Assembly (NCBI GenBank): GCA_035288865.1
Contig: DATDZA010000052.1
Location: forward strand, 1-64,000
Length of the DNA: 64,000 bases
Origin: GCA-2688775 sp035288865
GTDB taxonomy: Archaea > Nanobdellota > Nanobdellia > Woesearchaeales > GW2011-AR4
Direction of reading: 5' to 3'
Below, piece by piece: positions 48,802 through 56,925 of this stretch (positions within the stretch are counted from its first letter, which is position 1; each line of letters begins with the position of its first letter). The translations under genes were made by a program, and so were the position numbers. The notes under the pieces are model-generated. The model made no database searches. It worked only from the letters and a program-made list of their open reading frames with translations, and was not told the origin of the DNA.

Positions 48802-50024
48802 TTTGACTCCCTCAGTGAATCAACCGGGTTAAGCTTTGATGCTTGGTAGGCCGGCAGCACTCCAAACAAAGTTCCAAGCACGAATGAAAAAACCAATGCT
48901 CCTAAAACGAGGTAGGGGCTTACGCTAGCTTGTATCAGTTCAGAGCCCAGTAAAATTCTCCCAATAAATGAAATTCCGTATGCAAACGACATACCAAGCG
49001 CTATGCCGATAACTCCCCCCACGGTTCCTAATAGCCCCGATTCAATAAAAAATATTGTGAATATCGCGGAATTTCTTGCCCCGATTGATTTCATTATTCC
49101 AATCTCTTTTGTCCTTTCAAGAACGGAAGTGTACATTGTGTTCATTATTCCTATTCCACCGACTGCAAGAGATATTGCCGCAATTATATAGACAAAAAGC
49201 TGAACTGCAAATAATGTTGAATTCAATGCTTCAAGAGTCTGCTGGGGGCTTTGGACTTGGAAATCCTCTTCGCCTTCATCGACATTTCTTTCGTGCCTCA
49301 TCAGCTTTTCTATGTCTTCCTTTGCCTGCGAAATTCTGTTCCGGTCTTTAACTTTTACAGCTATAATATTGACTTTTTTTTTGTCTATACCCAATATACT
49401 TATCATGGATTTCTCATTTATCAGAACTATTCTGTCAAAGATGAAACTCCCTTTCTTTTCAAGAATCCCAATCACTTCAAATGCAACTCCGTTAAAAAGG
49501 ACCCGGTCGCCAACTTTTATTCCCTTTCCAAAAGCATCACTATCCTTGAAGTCGTTGCCAAGGATGACTTTTCTTGTGTCGCCGTCCTTAAGAAGCCTGC
49601 CGTCCTCTGCTATCAAATTAACCATTCTTTCAAATATCTTCCTGTTCTCGCCTTCCGGCACGGAACCTGCAATACCGATATTCTGCCTGTCATTAAATTC
49701 CAGAGTGCCTGATGATATGTACCTGTTGAATGATGCATCAACTCCATTTATTTTTTCTATTTTTTCAGCTAAGCCATCAGTTAATGGAGTTGCGACTGCG
49801 GTGCCCGGCGGACCTGCAAAAGCAAGGCCGGATGCCTGCACGCTTAAAACATCGGGCCCAAGAAATCCAAACTGCGACGTTATAGCAAGCCTAAGCCCTT
49901 CTCCAAGGCCTATAAGAGAAACAACGGCAGCTATCCCTATGAATATCCCAATCATAGTCAGCCAGGACCTAAGCCTTCTGTTTCTAAGATTTTTCAGCGA
50001 AAATGCCGCATAATCTTTAAACAT
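48798..50024 (-). CDS. MacB/FtsX-like ABC transporter permease (first)
   Basis: This is a paralog of the following permease (about 408 aa) with the same fold: N-terminal helix SWLTMIGIFIGIAAVVSLIG, extracytoplasmic domain, and helices at VYIIAAISLAVGGIGIMNTM, GLLGTVGGVIGIALGMSFAY and VLGALVFSFVLGTLFGVLPA, with coupling segment ERTKEIGIMKSIGARN. The ATG at 50024 (MFKDYAAFSLKNLRNRRLRS) fits the family start and lies one base after the upstream gene; the frame runs 21 codons further up. Confidence 0.87.
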   Translation of the reverse strand: MFKDYAAFSLKNLRNRRLRSWLTMIGIFIGIAAVVSLIGLGEGLRLAITSQFGFLGPDVLSVQASGLAFAGPPGTAVATPLTDGLAEKIEKINGVDASFNRYISSGTLEFNDRQNIGIAGSVPEGENRKIFERMVNLIAEDGRLLKDGDTRKVILGNDFKDSDAFGKGIKVGDRVLFNGVAFEVIGILEKKGSFIFDRIVLINEKSMISILGIDKKKVNIIAVKVKDRNRISQAKEDIEKLMRHERNVDEGEEDFQVQSPQQTLEALNSTLFAVQLFVYIIAAISLAVGGIGIMNTMYTSVLERTKEIGIMKSIGARNSAIFTIFFIESGLLGTVGGVIGIALGMSFAYGISFIGRILLGSELIQASVSPYLVLGALVFSFVLGTLFGVLPAYQASKLNPVDSLRESK

Positions 50025-50025
50025 T

Positions 50026-51276
50026 TTAGTGCTTTCTGCGTTTTTTCCACATCCTGTAGCCGAAAAATCCAGCCACTGCAAGCACAATCAATAAAATCCA
50101 GGTTACTTTTCCATTTCCCTGCACAAGCCCAAGTTTCTTTGCTTCTGAAGAGCTATATAAAGGCAGTTCAATATTCATAATGTTCTTGTAATCCTTGTTG
50201 TTTGCGTCCTTATATTGAAGACTCAATGGAAGAACTATTTTCTTTTCTGAGGTCTTTTCCACGTATAGCTTGAAATCCGCTGTTTCGTAATCATCAGAAT
50301 CTATATTTCCGATATAGACTTCAGCAGGGGATATTATTCTGTATTTGTCGCCTTTGTCAAGCTTCACGTTCACAAATTTCATGTCAGGCAACCCTTTGTT
50401 GACAATTTTTATGGTTATTTCTCCCGCTGCACCTGCACTATAAATTGTCGAGCTGTCGATTCCAACAGAAACATTGGGCTCACCGCCTACAATTATTGTC
50501 AATATGTTTGACTTGGAATAATTTCTGCCGAGCGTATCAGAATATTTTATGCTGATTGGTATTTTATAAGACTTGGAAACGGCATCGGGATCAGCAATGA
50601 GTTCGAATTCCATGGACTTGGTAGATTCTGGCTCAATGTAAGCAACAACCTTTTCGTTTGTTGAGCCAATTGGCGAAAATGGAGTGGATTCGTCCCCGCT
50701 TTTTCCTAAATCAAGCACCACTTTTATGTCTTTGAGCAGCGATGTTGCATGATTTTTAAGCACTATTATCAGCTTCGCCTTTGATCCGGGTGCCACAACC
50801 CCGGGCTCTGTGATAAACCTGTCCACAGAGATTATGGCGTCACGGCTCTGCACCTTGACATTCAGATCTTCTATTGAAACCCAGGAATCAAATCCTTCGC
50901 TTTTGTACCTAACCTTCACTTCATAATTTCCGTCAACTGCATCCTGCGCGACTTTCAGCTTATACCGAACTATTATATTTTGCCTGCTATTTTGGGAGGA
51001 GCCAATTGTGCCTATTGTCTTGACTGCATTTTCCTCCGGCACTAATGAAAAGGGATATTCTGGCAAAACTTCAAATATCACGCTATTGGCTGTGGTTCCG
51101 TCGTTATCTATCTTGAAGCTTACTTCAACTTGCTTGCCGGGCTCTACTGGATCTGGGTCCTGAATCGATATACTTATCTTTAAGTCTGGCGCTTTCCCCG
51201 TATATTGTGTATTGACTGCAGCAAGGGCCAAGCCGGCAGCTAAAACAAATACTATCAATAAAACATATTTTTTCAT
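50026..51276 (-). CDS. Surface beta-sandwich protein of the ABC operon (COG1361-like)
   Basis: A signal peptide (KYVLLIVFVLAAGLALAA), three or more CARDB/NEW3-like beta-sandwich repeats (for example DPVEPGKQVEVSFKIDNDGT, GVVAPGSKAKLIIVLKNHAT, AGAAGEITIKIVNKGLPDMK) and a C-terminal anchor (VTWILLIVLAVAGFFGYRMW) with a basic tail make this a type I surface protein, 416 aa. Archaeal MacB-like operons often include such a protein, which probably works as the extracytoplasmic partner of the permeases. GGAGTGATAC precedes the ATG. Confidence 0.85.
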   Translation of the reverse strand: MKKYVLLIVFVLAAGLALAAVNTQYTGKAPDLKISISIQDPDPVEPGKQVEVSFKIDNDGTTANSVIFEVLPEYPFSLVPEENAVKTIGTIGSSQNSRQNIIVRYKLKVAQDAVDGNYEVKVRYKSEGFDSWVSIEDLNVKVQSRDAIISVDRFITEPGVVAPGSKAKLIIVLKNHATSLLKDIKVVLDLGKSGDESTPFSPIGSTNEKVVAYIEPESTKSMEFELIADPDAVSKSYKIPISIKYSDTLGRNYSKSNILTIIVGGEPNVSVGIDSSTIYSAGAAGEITIKIVNKGLPDMKFVNVKLDKGDKYRIISPAEVYIGNIDSDDYETADFKLYVEKTSEKKIVLPLSLQYKDANNKDYKNIMNIELPLYSSSEAKKLGLVQGNGKVTWILLIVLAVAGFFGYRMWKKRRKH

Positions 51277-51282
51277 TTTGTA

Positions 51283-51981
51283 TCACTCCTTCCTGTTGTT
51301 TGTTGATTTTACTACTTTTCCGTCTTTCAAAAATTCCGTACGCTCCGCAACTTTGGCAAGGTTTTGATCATGGGTTACCATAATTATTGTTTTCCTTTCT
51401 TTTCTGTGGAGCTTTTCAAGAAAATCAAGCACATTGGCGCCCGTTTTGCTGTCAAGATTGCCTGTAGGCTCGTCGGCCAGTATCACTTCAGGGTCGTTTG
51501 ACAGGCTTCTTGCAATTGCAACTCTCTGCTGCTGGCCTCCGCTCAACTCTGAAGGCCTGTGGTTGATCCTGTCGCCAAGTTCGACAAGCTCCAAGAGTTC
51601 ATTTGCTTTTTTCAGGCGTGCAGATTCAGGAACGCCTTGGAATATCATTGGAAGCATTACATTTTCAATCGCAGTAAGTGTCTGGACAAGATTGAACTGC
51701 TGGAATATGAATCCGATTTTTCTTCCCCTTATCTGCGCTAGTTCGGATTCAGAAAGTTTTGATATGTCGTGGTCTTCGAGGAAGATTTTGCCCTTAGTGG
51801 GCACGTCAAGGCATCCAATCATATTCACAGCTGTCGATTTCCCGCTGCCGGATGGTCCCATTATTGCCAAAAATTCCCCTTTCCTTACGTCGAGATTTAG
51901 CCCTTGAAGTGCATTAACCTCAACATCCCCCATCCTATAAACTTTCCAGACATTCTCCAGTTTTATTACACTTTCTTTCAT
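51283..51981 (-). CDS. MacB/LolD-like ABC transporter ATPase
   Basis: The 232-aa ATPase has Walker A IMGPSGSGKSTAVN, Q-loop FIFQQFNLVQTLT, signature LSGGQQQRVAIARSL and Walker B VILADEPTGNLDSKT, all typical of the LolD/MacB/FtsE group. It energises the two permeases encoded downstream. It lies one base after the PadR gene, so the operon order is regulator, ATPase, surface protein, permease, permease. Confidence 0.93.
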   Translation of the reverse strand: MKESVIKLENVWKVYRMGDVEVNALQGLNLDVRKGEFLAIMGPSGSGKSTAVNMIGCLDVPTKGKIFLEDHDISKLSESELAQIRGRKIGFIFQQFNLVQTLTAIENVMLPMIFQGVPESARLKKANELLELVELGDRINHRPSELSGGQQQRVAIARSLSNDPEVILADEPTGNLDSKTGANVLDFLEKLHRKERKTIIMVTHDQNLAKVAERTEFLKDGKVVKSTNNRKE

Positions 51982-51982
51982 T

Positions 51983-52507
51983 TTATTTGACTGCCCTTAT
52001 TTTTCTCATTGAATTTTTTAATATGCTCTTGATTTTCTTCGGGTTCTTTCCGCTTGAATATGCCTCAAAAATTGTACCTCTGAACTGGCTCAACTCTGGA
52101 TTGAATTCCTTAAACGGCAGCTGCCCTTTCTTGACACTATTGAAAACCTCAATCATGAAACTTTTGTCACTTTCATCTGCAATTCTTCCGAAAGCCTTCC
52201 ATGTCGCTATCATCTTATCCACCAGGGAGTTTTTGCTTTTGTCTATTATTACAAGCTCTTTCTTTCCTTCTTTTGTGAGAGAATAAACTTTCCTTCTGCC
52301 AATTATTTCAACCTGCGCGAGATTTTCCTTTAGAAGCTTGTCGAGAAGCGGGTATATCGAGCCAAAGCTTGGCTTCCATGTTCCCGTATCCTTTTCTATC
52401 TGCTTGGTCAGGTCATATCCGGAAAGCTTTTTATTAGAAAGGTTTCTCATAACTATTAGCCTTAAATAGCCGGTTATCATTTTGTTTTTGGTGCAAAGAA
52501 ATTGCAC
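51983..52507 (-). CDS. PadR family transcriptional regulator
   Basis: The N-terminal winged helix reads YLRLIVMRNLSNKKLSGYDL, then SFGSIYPLLDKLLKENLAQV and RRKVYSLTKEGKKEL, the PadR pattern; the C-terminal helical part (about 95-174) would dimerise. PadR proteins repress transporters until a ligand binds. It heads the ABC operon. Met1 at 52507 or Met10 at 52480 may be the start. Palindromes upstream at 52527 and 52542 are probable operators for autorepression. Confidence 0.85.
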   Translation of the reverse strand: MQFLCTKNKMITGYLRLIVMRNLSNKKLSGYDLTKQIEKDTGTWKPSFGSIYPLLDKLLKENLAQVEIIGRRKVYSLTKEGKKELVIIDKSKNSLVDKMIATWKAFGRIADESDKSFMIEVFNSVKKGQLPFKEFNPELSQFRGTIFEAYSSGKNPKKIKSILKNSMRKIRAVK

Positions 52508-52522
52508 AGCAAATTCTAATCT

Positions 52523-52566
52523 ATATCGAATTCGTTATATCGGATATGATATATCCTATATAAATT
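52523..52566 (-). promoter_or_regulatory. padR promoter and palindromic operators
   Basis: TATATAAA (52557-52564, read TTTATATA on the minus strand) is the TATA box for a start near 52532. Immediately downstream are the dyad GGATAT-GAT-ATATCC (52542-52556) and the perfect palindrome CGAATTCG (52527-52534) flanked by ATAT. A dimeric repressor bound here would block both TATA access and initiation. Confidence 0.5.
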
Positions 52567-52670
52567 TTTCTGAAATTAATGCACCATTCATAAAACTAAA
52601 ATCCCACACATATAAAGGAAAACATATCACATAGGATAATTTTAAATACACTTATTTATTCTCAAACTCA

Positions 52671-53249
52671 ATGAAAGAAAAAACACCGAAAATAAAATGG
52701 GGGGCTATAATATTCTTGATAGTCATACTTGTAGGCCTGAGTGTTGGCTCTCTTTTTTATGGATTTGCTCCGACGTCCGAAAAAATAAAATATAATGGAC
52801 TAACATTTTCAACTAACGGCCAAATTTGGACAGCAAAGATAAACGGGAGAAAAGCAGCCTTCAGTTTTTTGCCAGCCGAAGTTCAAAACATAAATTCAAC
52901 GGGCGATTTCTCAAAAATTTTGACCGGCAAATATGAAATTGATACAACTTCAGAAGTTAACAGCACAAACAAGGAATACATTGCCCTTGCAGAGCATCAA
53001 ATGGGATTGACGCTGGGAAGTTACAATATTTATCTAAGCAAGGGATTCACAGCAAATAATTCATTTGGCCTGCCAATTATCTCATGTAGCAATGCCACAC
53101 AATACACGCCAGTTATTTATTTTAGGCACGGCAATTCAACATCAATTAGCGCTCAAAACAATTGTGTTATTGCCGAAGCATCCTCAGACACTGATTTCAT
53201 AAGAGTCAAGGACAGATTGTTGTATGGGATACTTGGAGTGATGATCTGA
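52671..53249 (+). CDS. Membrane-anchored surface protein (tandem paralog A)
   Basis: An N-terminal anchor (WGAIIFLIVILVGLSVGSLF, residues 10-29) is followed by an extracytoplasmic domain of about 160 aa ending in GLPIISCSNATQYTPVIYFR, NNCVIAEASSDTDFIRV and DRLLYGILGVM. The next gene carries the same C-terminal pattern (PIxxCSN, NCIVIE, DRVLYNLYHIM), so the two are diverged tandem duplicates of an unnamed domain; the paired Cys probably form a disulfide. TTTTAAATAC lies about 26 nt before the ATG. It overlaps the next gene by 1 nt. Confidence 0.7.
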   Translation: MKEKTPKIKWGAIIFLIVILVGLSVGSLFYGFAPTSEKIKYNGLTFSTNGQIWTAKINGRKAAFSFLPAEVQNINSTGDFSKILTGKYEIDTTSEVNSTNKEYIALAEHQMGLTLGSYNIYLSKGFTANNSFGLPIISCSNATQYTPVIYFRHGNSTSISAQNNCVIAEASSDTDFIRVKDRLLYGILGVMI

Positions 53250-54076
53250 TGGATCCAAGAAAAAAACTTGAAGTTCTGAAAGGCAGCCTGGAATCAGGCA
53301 TCATCGGAAAAGAAGAATATAAATCAGAAAAGGAAAAGCTTGATCCTGAAATAGAAAAATTTGATAAAACCATTGTAGAGCTTAATAAATCAAATGAAGA
53401 GATGGAAGACACAAAAAAATATTCTCATAAGGCACTAATAGGAACAATAATTGCAATTTTATTATTGCTTGCAGCCATAGTTGCGTTCAGTTTTTTTTAC
53501 AAGCCCAAGCCCCTTACTTTGGAAGATATGCACGTACTTAATCTTCAGGGCAAGCTCAAACCTTCACAGGGCTATGTTTACAAGGGAATTTACAGTTTTG
53601 TAAATCTTGACAATTTCTGGTATACTCAGCTTAAATCTCCTAAAGGAACAAAGGTATATGACATGGCCCTGCGTTATTCGCCCACAGATTTGAAAAATAT
53701 AACTATAGAGGGCCAACTAAACACAAATTTATTTGACAATGAAACCCAGTTTTATGTGACTTTTAATCCGAATGGAAAATCTTTGTCGTACGTAAGCTTG
53801 GCTGTGGCTGATTTTGATACCCACATGACAAAAGTTTTTGATAAAGCGCCAGTCGCAGCTTGCGACAGGAATGAAACAGAGGCTTGCGAGGCCCGCCCCA
53901 TAGTAACATGTTCAAACACAAATAAGCTTGTTCTTTATGTAAAAGAATCGGACAGGCTAAGAGTTTATTACAACAGCAATTGCATTGTTATAGAGGGAAA
54001 CGGCTTCGATTTGGTCAGAGGCGCAGACCGGGTGCTTTACAATCTTTACCACATAATGGAGCAAAAAGAAGAGTGA
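53249..54076 (+). CDS. Membrane-anchored surface protein with SHOCT-like start (paralog B)
   Basis: The cytoplasmic N-terminus KKLEVLKGSLESGIIGKEEY resembles a short SHOCT-like helical hairpin and is followed by a coiled coil to about residue 55, a membrane helix (LIGTIIAILLLLAAIVAFSF) and an extracytoplasmic domain of about 190 aa. The end (RPIVTCSNTNKLVLYV, NSNCIVIEGNGFDLVR, DRVLYNLYHIM) matches the preceding gene, with an additional CDRNETEAC pair. Function unknown; probably acts with paralog A. Confidence 0.7.
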   Translation: MDPRKKLEVLKGSLESGIIGKEEYKSEKEKLDPEIEKFDKTIVELNKSNEEMEDTKKYSHKALIGTIIAILLLLAAIVAFSFFYKPKPLTLEDMHVLNLQGKLKPSQGYVYKGIYSFVNLDNFWYTQLKSPKGTKVYDMALRYSPTDLKNITIEGQLNTNLFDNETQFYVTFNPNGKSLSYVSLAVADFDTHMTKVFDKAPVAACDRNETEACEARPIVTCSNTNKLVLYVKESDRLRVYYNSNCIVIEGNGFDLVRGADRVLYNLYHIMEQKEE

Positions 54077-54078
54077 CA

Positions 54079-54669
54079 ATGGAGCATTATTATTCGGAGG
54101 AGCAGACATCAGAGCTTAAAATAAAAAAAATTGGCCAAAATATTAAAGGAACCGCATTTGAATTCTATACTGCGTCCGGGATTTTTTCAAAAGATAAGAT
54201 TGACAGGGGAACTTTGGCACTTGCAGAAAATATGATTATTGGAAAAAATTCTAAAGTTCTTGATGTTGGCTGCGGCATCGGGGTTTTGGGAATTGTTGCG
54301 GCAAAATTATTTGGTTCTACTGTTGTTATGACTGATATAAATAAGCGTGCAGTTATGCTTGCGAAGAAAAATGCTGAATTAAATAATGTCAAGGCGGAAA
54401 TTCATCAAGGGAATTTATATGAAAAAATTAAAGACAATGATTTTAATGTTGTCGTTTCAAATCCACCCAACACGGCAGGGAAGGAATTGTGTTTTCAGCT
54501 GATTGAAGAATCAAAAAATTATCTTAAGCAAAATGGAAGTTTGCAGATTGTCGCCCGCCACAATAAAGGTGGAAAAACTTTAAGCAATAAAATGGAGGAA
54601 GTTTTCGGAAATGTGAAAGTGGTTGCAAAGAAATCAGGTTATTTTGTTTATATGGGTGTTAAAGAATAA
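54079..54669 (+). CDS. Class I SAM-dependent methyltransferase (RsmC-like)
   Basis: This 196-aa enzyme has motif I VLDVGCGIGVLGIVAAKLFG and motif IV NVVVSNPPNTAGKE. NPP(x) at this point is used by N-methyltransferases acting on exocyclic amines, as in RsmC/RlmG (m2G in rRNA); protein targets cannot be excluded. The ATG at 54079 lies two bases after the preceding stop; the frame continues upstream inside the previous gene, which I discount. Confidence 0.82.
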   Translation: MEHYYSEEQTSELKIKKIGQNIKGTAFEFYTASGIFSKDKIDRGTLALAENMIIGKNSKVLDVGCGIGVLGIVAAKLFGSTVVMTDINKRAVMLAKKNAELNNVKAEIHQGNLYEKIKDNDFNVVVSNPPNTAGKELCFQLIEESKNYLKQNGSLQIVARHNKGGKTLSNKMEEVFGNVKVVAKKSGYFVYMGVKE

Positions 54670-54733
54670 TTTTTTAATTCTACTGCAATTGGACTAGGAA
54701 AATTTAATAAGCAAAGCTGCGCCTGTGCCGGGT

Positions 54734-55342
54734 ATGGTTAAAATACCAGTTTATCGGGCCGGAGTTCCTGAATACAAACTAAAAAAATTCACCTTCAATT
54801 CCAAAAAGATGACTTATGCTGGGACGCCTTGGTTTAATATTAAGATTCCAAAAGTTTATTGGGATAACCGGCCAGATTTTAAAAAAATTGGAGGAAAAAT
54901 TGACAAATGTTTAAAATCCAATTTTTTAGTCAAAAAAGTCGCAGTCAGGGTTCTCGGTTCAGAAGAACATAAAGGAAAAAGTGCAGATGAATTGATTGAA
55001 ATAATAAAGAAATTAGGCTATGACAGATATGACTCAAAAATTAAAGGAGACCGGTATGAAAATATTGACGGCAAGCACATTGACTTCTTTGCATTAGATT
55101 TCACTGTCAAAAAGAATGGAGAATATTTTAGGCATTTTCTTGAGCCATTCTATTTTTGGCCTATTGCTGAAAGAAATAAGCCAATAAGGGCTGATATCGC
55201 AATTGTTTATGATTTATCAAAAATTAAACGTGTAATCTATAAGTATAAGAATCGCGAAACTGAGACAAAAAAAGATGGTTTTGTTTTCAAGTATCCTGAT
55301 AGAAAAACCGGCGCAATTCTTGGAATTATAAAAATCTTGTAA
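54734..55342 (+). CDS. Hypothetical protein, soluble
   Basis: This 202-aa basic alpha/beta protein (KIPVYRAGVPEYKLKKFTFN; KVAVRVLGSEEHKGKSADEL; DFFALDFTVKKNGEYFRHFL) has no signal peptide. It includes a recognisable beta-alpha-beta start and a repeated Lys-rich surface, which would suit RNA binding, but I know no family. The ATG at 54734 is preferred to a GTG at 54725; AATTTAATAAG about 28 nt upstream would give a leaderless transcript. Confidence 0.6.
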   Translation: MVKIPVYRAGVPEYKLKKFTFNSKKMTYAGTPWFNIKIPKVYWDNRPDFKKIGGKIDKCLKSNFLVKKVAVRVLGSEEHKGKSADELIEIIKKLGYDRYDSKIKGDRYENIDGKHIDFFALDFTVKKNGEYFRHFLEPFYFWPIAERNKPIRADIAIVYDLSKIKRVIYKYKNRETETKKDGFVFKYPDRKTGAILGIIKIL

Positions 55343-55420
55343 AAATACCAAAATAAAACCCCATAAATTTTTATTTTTAACAACCTTTAAAAACAAGCTA
55401 ACCCCCCGTATTAAATAAAA

Positions 55421-56224
55421 ATGAATGACAACAAAATGATATCAGAAACTTTTGAAAAAGTCCGGCACAACAAGCCATTAGTCCATCATATTACTAATTG
55501 GGTCACTATTTATGATTGCGCTAACATGACGAGGGCTTTTGGAGCTTTGCCTGTCATGGCTCATGCAAAAGAAGAATCTGCTGATATGGCTGCGATTGCA
55601 TCTTCTTTGGTTTTGAATATCGGAACTCTAACACCGGAATTAATTGATTCCATGATTATCGCTGGAAAGAGCGCGAACAAAAAAGGAATTCCCGTTGTTC
55701 TTGATGCTGTTGGCGTTGGAGCAACAAAATTAAGAGATAACGAGGCGCTAAGATTGTTAAAAGAAATTCGAATTGATATTATCAAGGGAAATTCGTCAGA
55801 AATCGCCAAATTGGCGGGAATGAATGTTACAACAAGAGGTGTTGAATCGACAAAAGTTGATGCTGACTTAACTGTTGTTGCAAAAAATCTGGCAAATAAA
55901 TACAATTCAACCGTAGTCATTACAGGAAAACAGGATATTGCAACTGATGGCAAAAAAGTTTATTTAGTTAATAACGGTCATTCAATGATGGGGTCGATGG
56001 TTGGAACAGGGTGCATGGCAGCATCAATCATTGGAGCATTTGCCGGAGTTGAAAAAGATTACACCAAAGCTGCAGCATGTGCTCTTTCGTGCTTTGGCAT
56101 TGCAGGTGAACTTGCCGCAGCAAAATCCCAAGGTCCAGGAAGCTTTCATGAAAATTTATATGATGAAGTTTATAATTTAAACTCTGAAAAAATTGATAAA
56201 ATGGCAAGGGTTGAAGAGAAATAG
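55421..56224 (+). CDS. thiM: Hydroxyethylthiazole kinase
   Basis: ThiM phosphorylates the thiazole alcohol THZ for thiamine salvage. Signatures are PLVHHITNWVTIYDCANMTRAFGALPVM at the N-terminus (split over residues about 19-46), VVLDAVGVGATKLR, IIKGNSSEIAKLAG and the anion hole VGTGCMAASIIGAF. The length of 267 aa is normal. No other thi gene is in the window, fitting a salvage-only lifestyle. Pseudoknot element copy 4 begins 3 nt after its stop. Confidence 0.92.
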   Translation: MNDNKMISETFEKVRHNKPLVHHITNWVTIYDCANMTRAFGALPVMAHAKEESADMAAIASSLVLNIGTLTPELIDSMIIAGKSANKKGIPVVLDAVGVGATKLRDNEALRLLKEIRIDIIKGNSSEIAKLAGMNVTTRGVESTKVDADLTVVAKNLANKYNSTVVITGKQDIATDGKKVYLVNNGHSMMGSMVGTGCMAASIIGAFAGVEKDYTKAAACALSCFGIAGELAAAKSQGPGSFHENLYDEVYNLNSEKIDKMARVEEK

Positions 56225-56227
56225 AGT

Positions 56228-56306
56228 GCACAATTTAACAGTTTTTTCAAGGGTGGGTGGAGGGTTATCCGATTCACTTCTAGTGCAATTATAAAGTTCC
56301 CTCCCT
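56228..56306 (+). ncRNA. Pseudoknot-like repeat element, copy 4 of 4
   Basis: 79 nt, beginning just after thiM. A: TGCAC (56227-56231) pairs with GTGCA (56283-56287). B: GGAGGG in GGGTGGGTGGAGGG (56251-56264) pairs with CCCTCC in TTCCCTCCCT (56297-56306). The hairpin CACT-TCT-AGTG (56275-56285) matches the one in copy 3. The 23-nt distance from GCAC to the first GGG is the same as in copies 1 and 3. Confidence 0.6.
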
Positions 56307-56339
56307 TAATAATTTAAAGGATAAAAAAATAATTCGAAT

Positions 56340-56696
56340 TTATAATTCCTTAATCCCTTCTTTAGTAACTGCCATCAATCTAATACCCAATCCTAATTTC
56401 AATAAAGCAGAAAGAATAGCCATGTGTTCTTTCCCGTTTCCTGAAACAATATTTAATGCAACTTCCAAGCCAGTTAATTTTCCTTTAATTCCTTTTTGTA
56501 TATCTGCTATCAATTCAAAAACTGGCTTCTGGAAATCAACAATAACAAAATCAATCTCTTTAGCGGATTTGAAATTTTTTCTTCCATGCTCGTTTGTAAT
56601 TATGATTATATTCGACCAGTCCTGCTCGTTAATCAGCCTTTCGACGTGGCTCTGGCTTTTTTCTCCCGAAGATAAGCATGCAACCAAATCTGTCAT
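56340..56696 (-). CDS. CARF-like small protein
   Basis: This 118-aa Rossmann-like protein starts MTDLVACLSSGEKSQSHVER and has, at about residue 82-95, ALNIVSGNGKEHMAIL. That resembles the N-x-T-G-G-T-K-x-M ligand loop of CARF domains, which bind cyclic oligoadenylates in type III CRISPR signalling or serve as ring nucleases; single-domain archaeal relatives also exist outside CRISPR loci. No cas gene or CRISPR array is in the window. The match is by motif only. Confidence 0.5.
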   Translation of the reverse strand: MTDLVACLSSGEKSQSHVERLINEQDWSNIIIITNEHGRKNFKSAKEIDFVIVDFQKPVFELIADIQKGIKGKLTGLEVALNIVSGNGKEHMAILSALLKLGLGIRLMAVTKEGIKEL

Positions 56697-56925
56697 AATT
56701 ATTTTTGAATTGGTAATTGTATATTAATGTTTTTATATTTTGGCGGATAATTAAACTAATTGATTATTATATTCAAGCTAATAATGATGGGAAAAACACG
56801 TCAAAAATTTTTATGACTTTAAAAAAGTACAGCATTTTTAAGAAAATGGTTTGAATCAATATTTTTGTCTTTCTATATTTTAGCAAAAACAAAGATTTAA
56901 AAAAAAATAGAGATACCTCGCTAAT

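Noticed and set aside
49312..50013. Long plus-strand frame of 233 codons
   Set aside because: It is antisense to the MacB-like permease, whose family match is clear; composition (Ser/Ile/Pro-rich) is that of a mirrored coding strand.
56697..56925. Spacer of 229 bp before the rhomboid gene
   Set aside because: Searched for small genes and structured RNA; only very short frames and AT-rich sequence are present.
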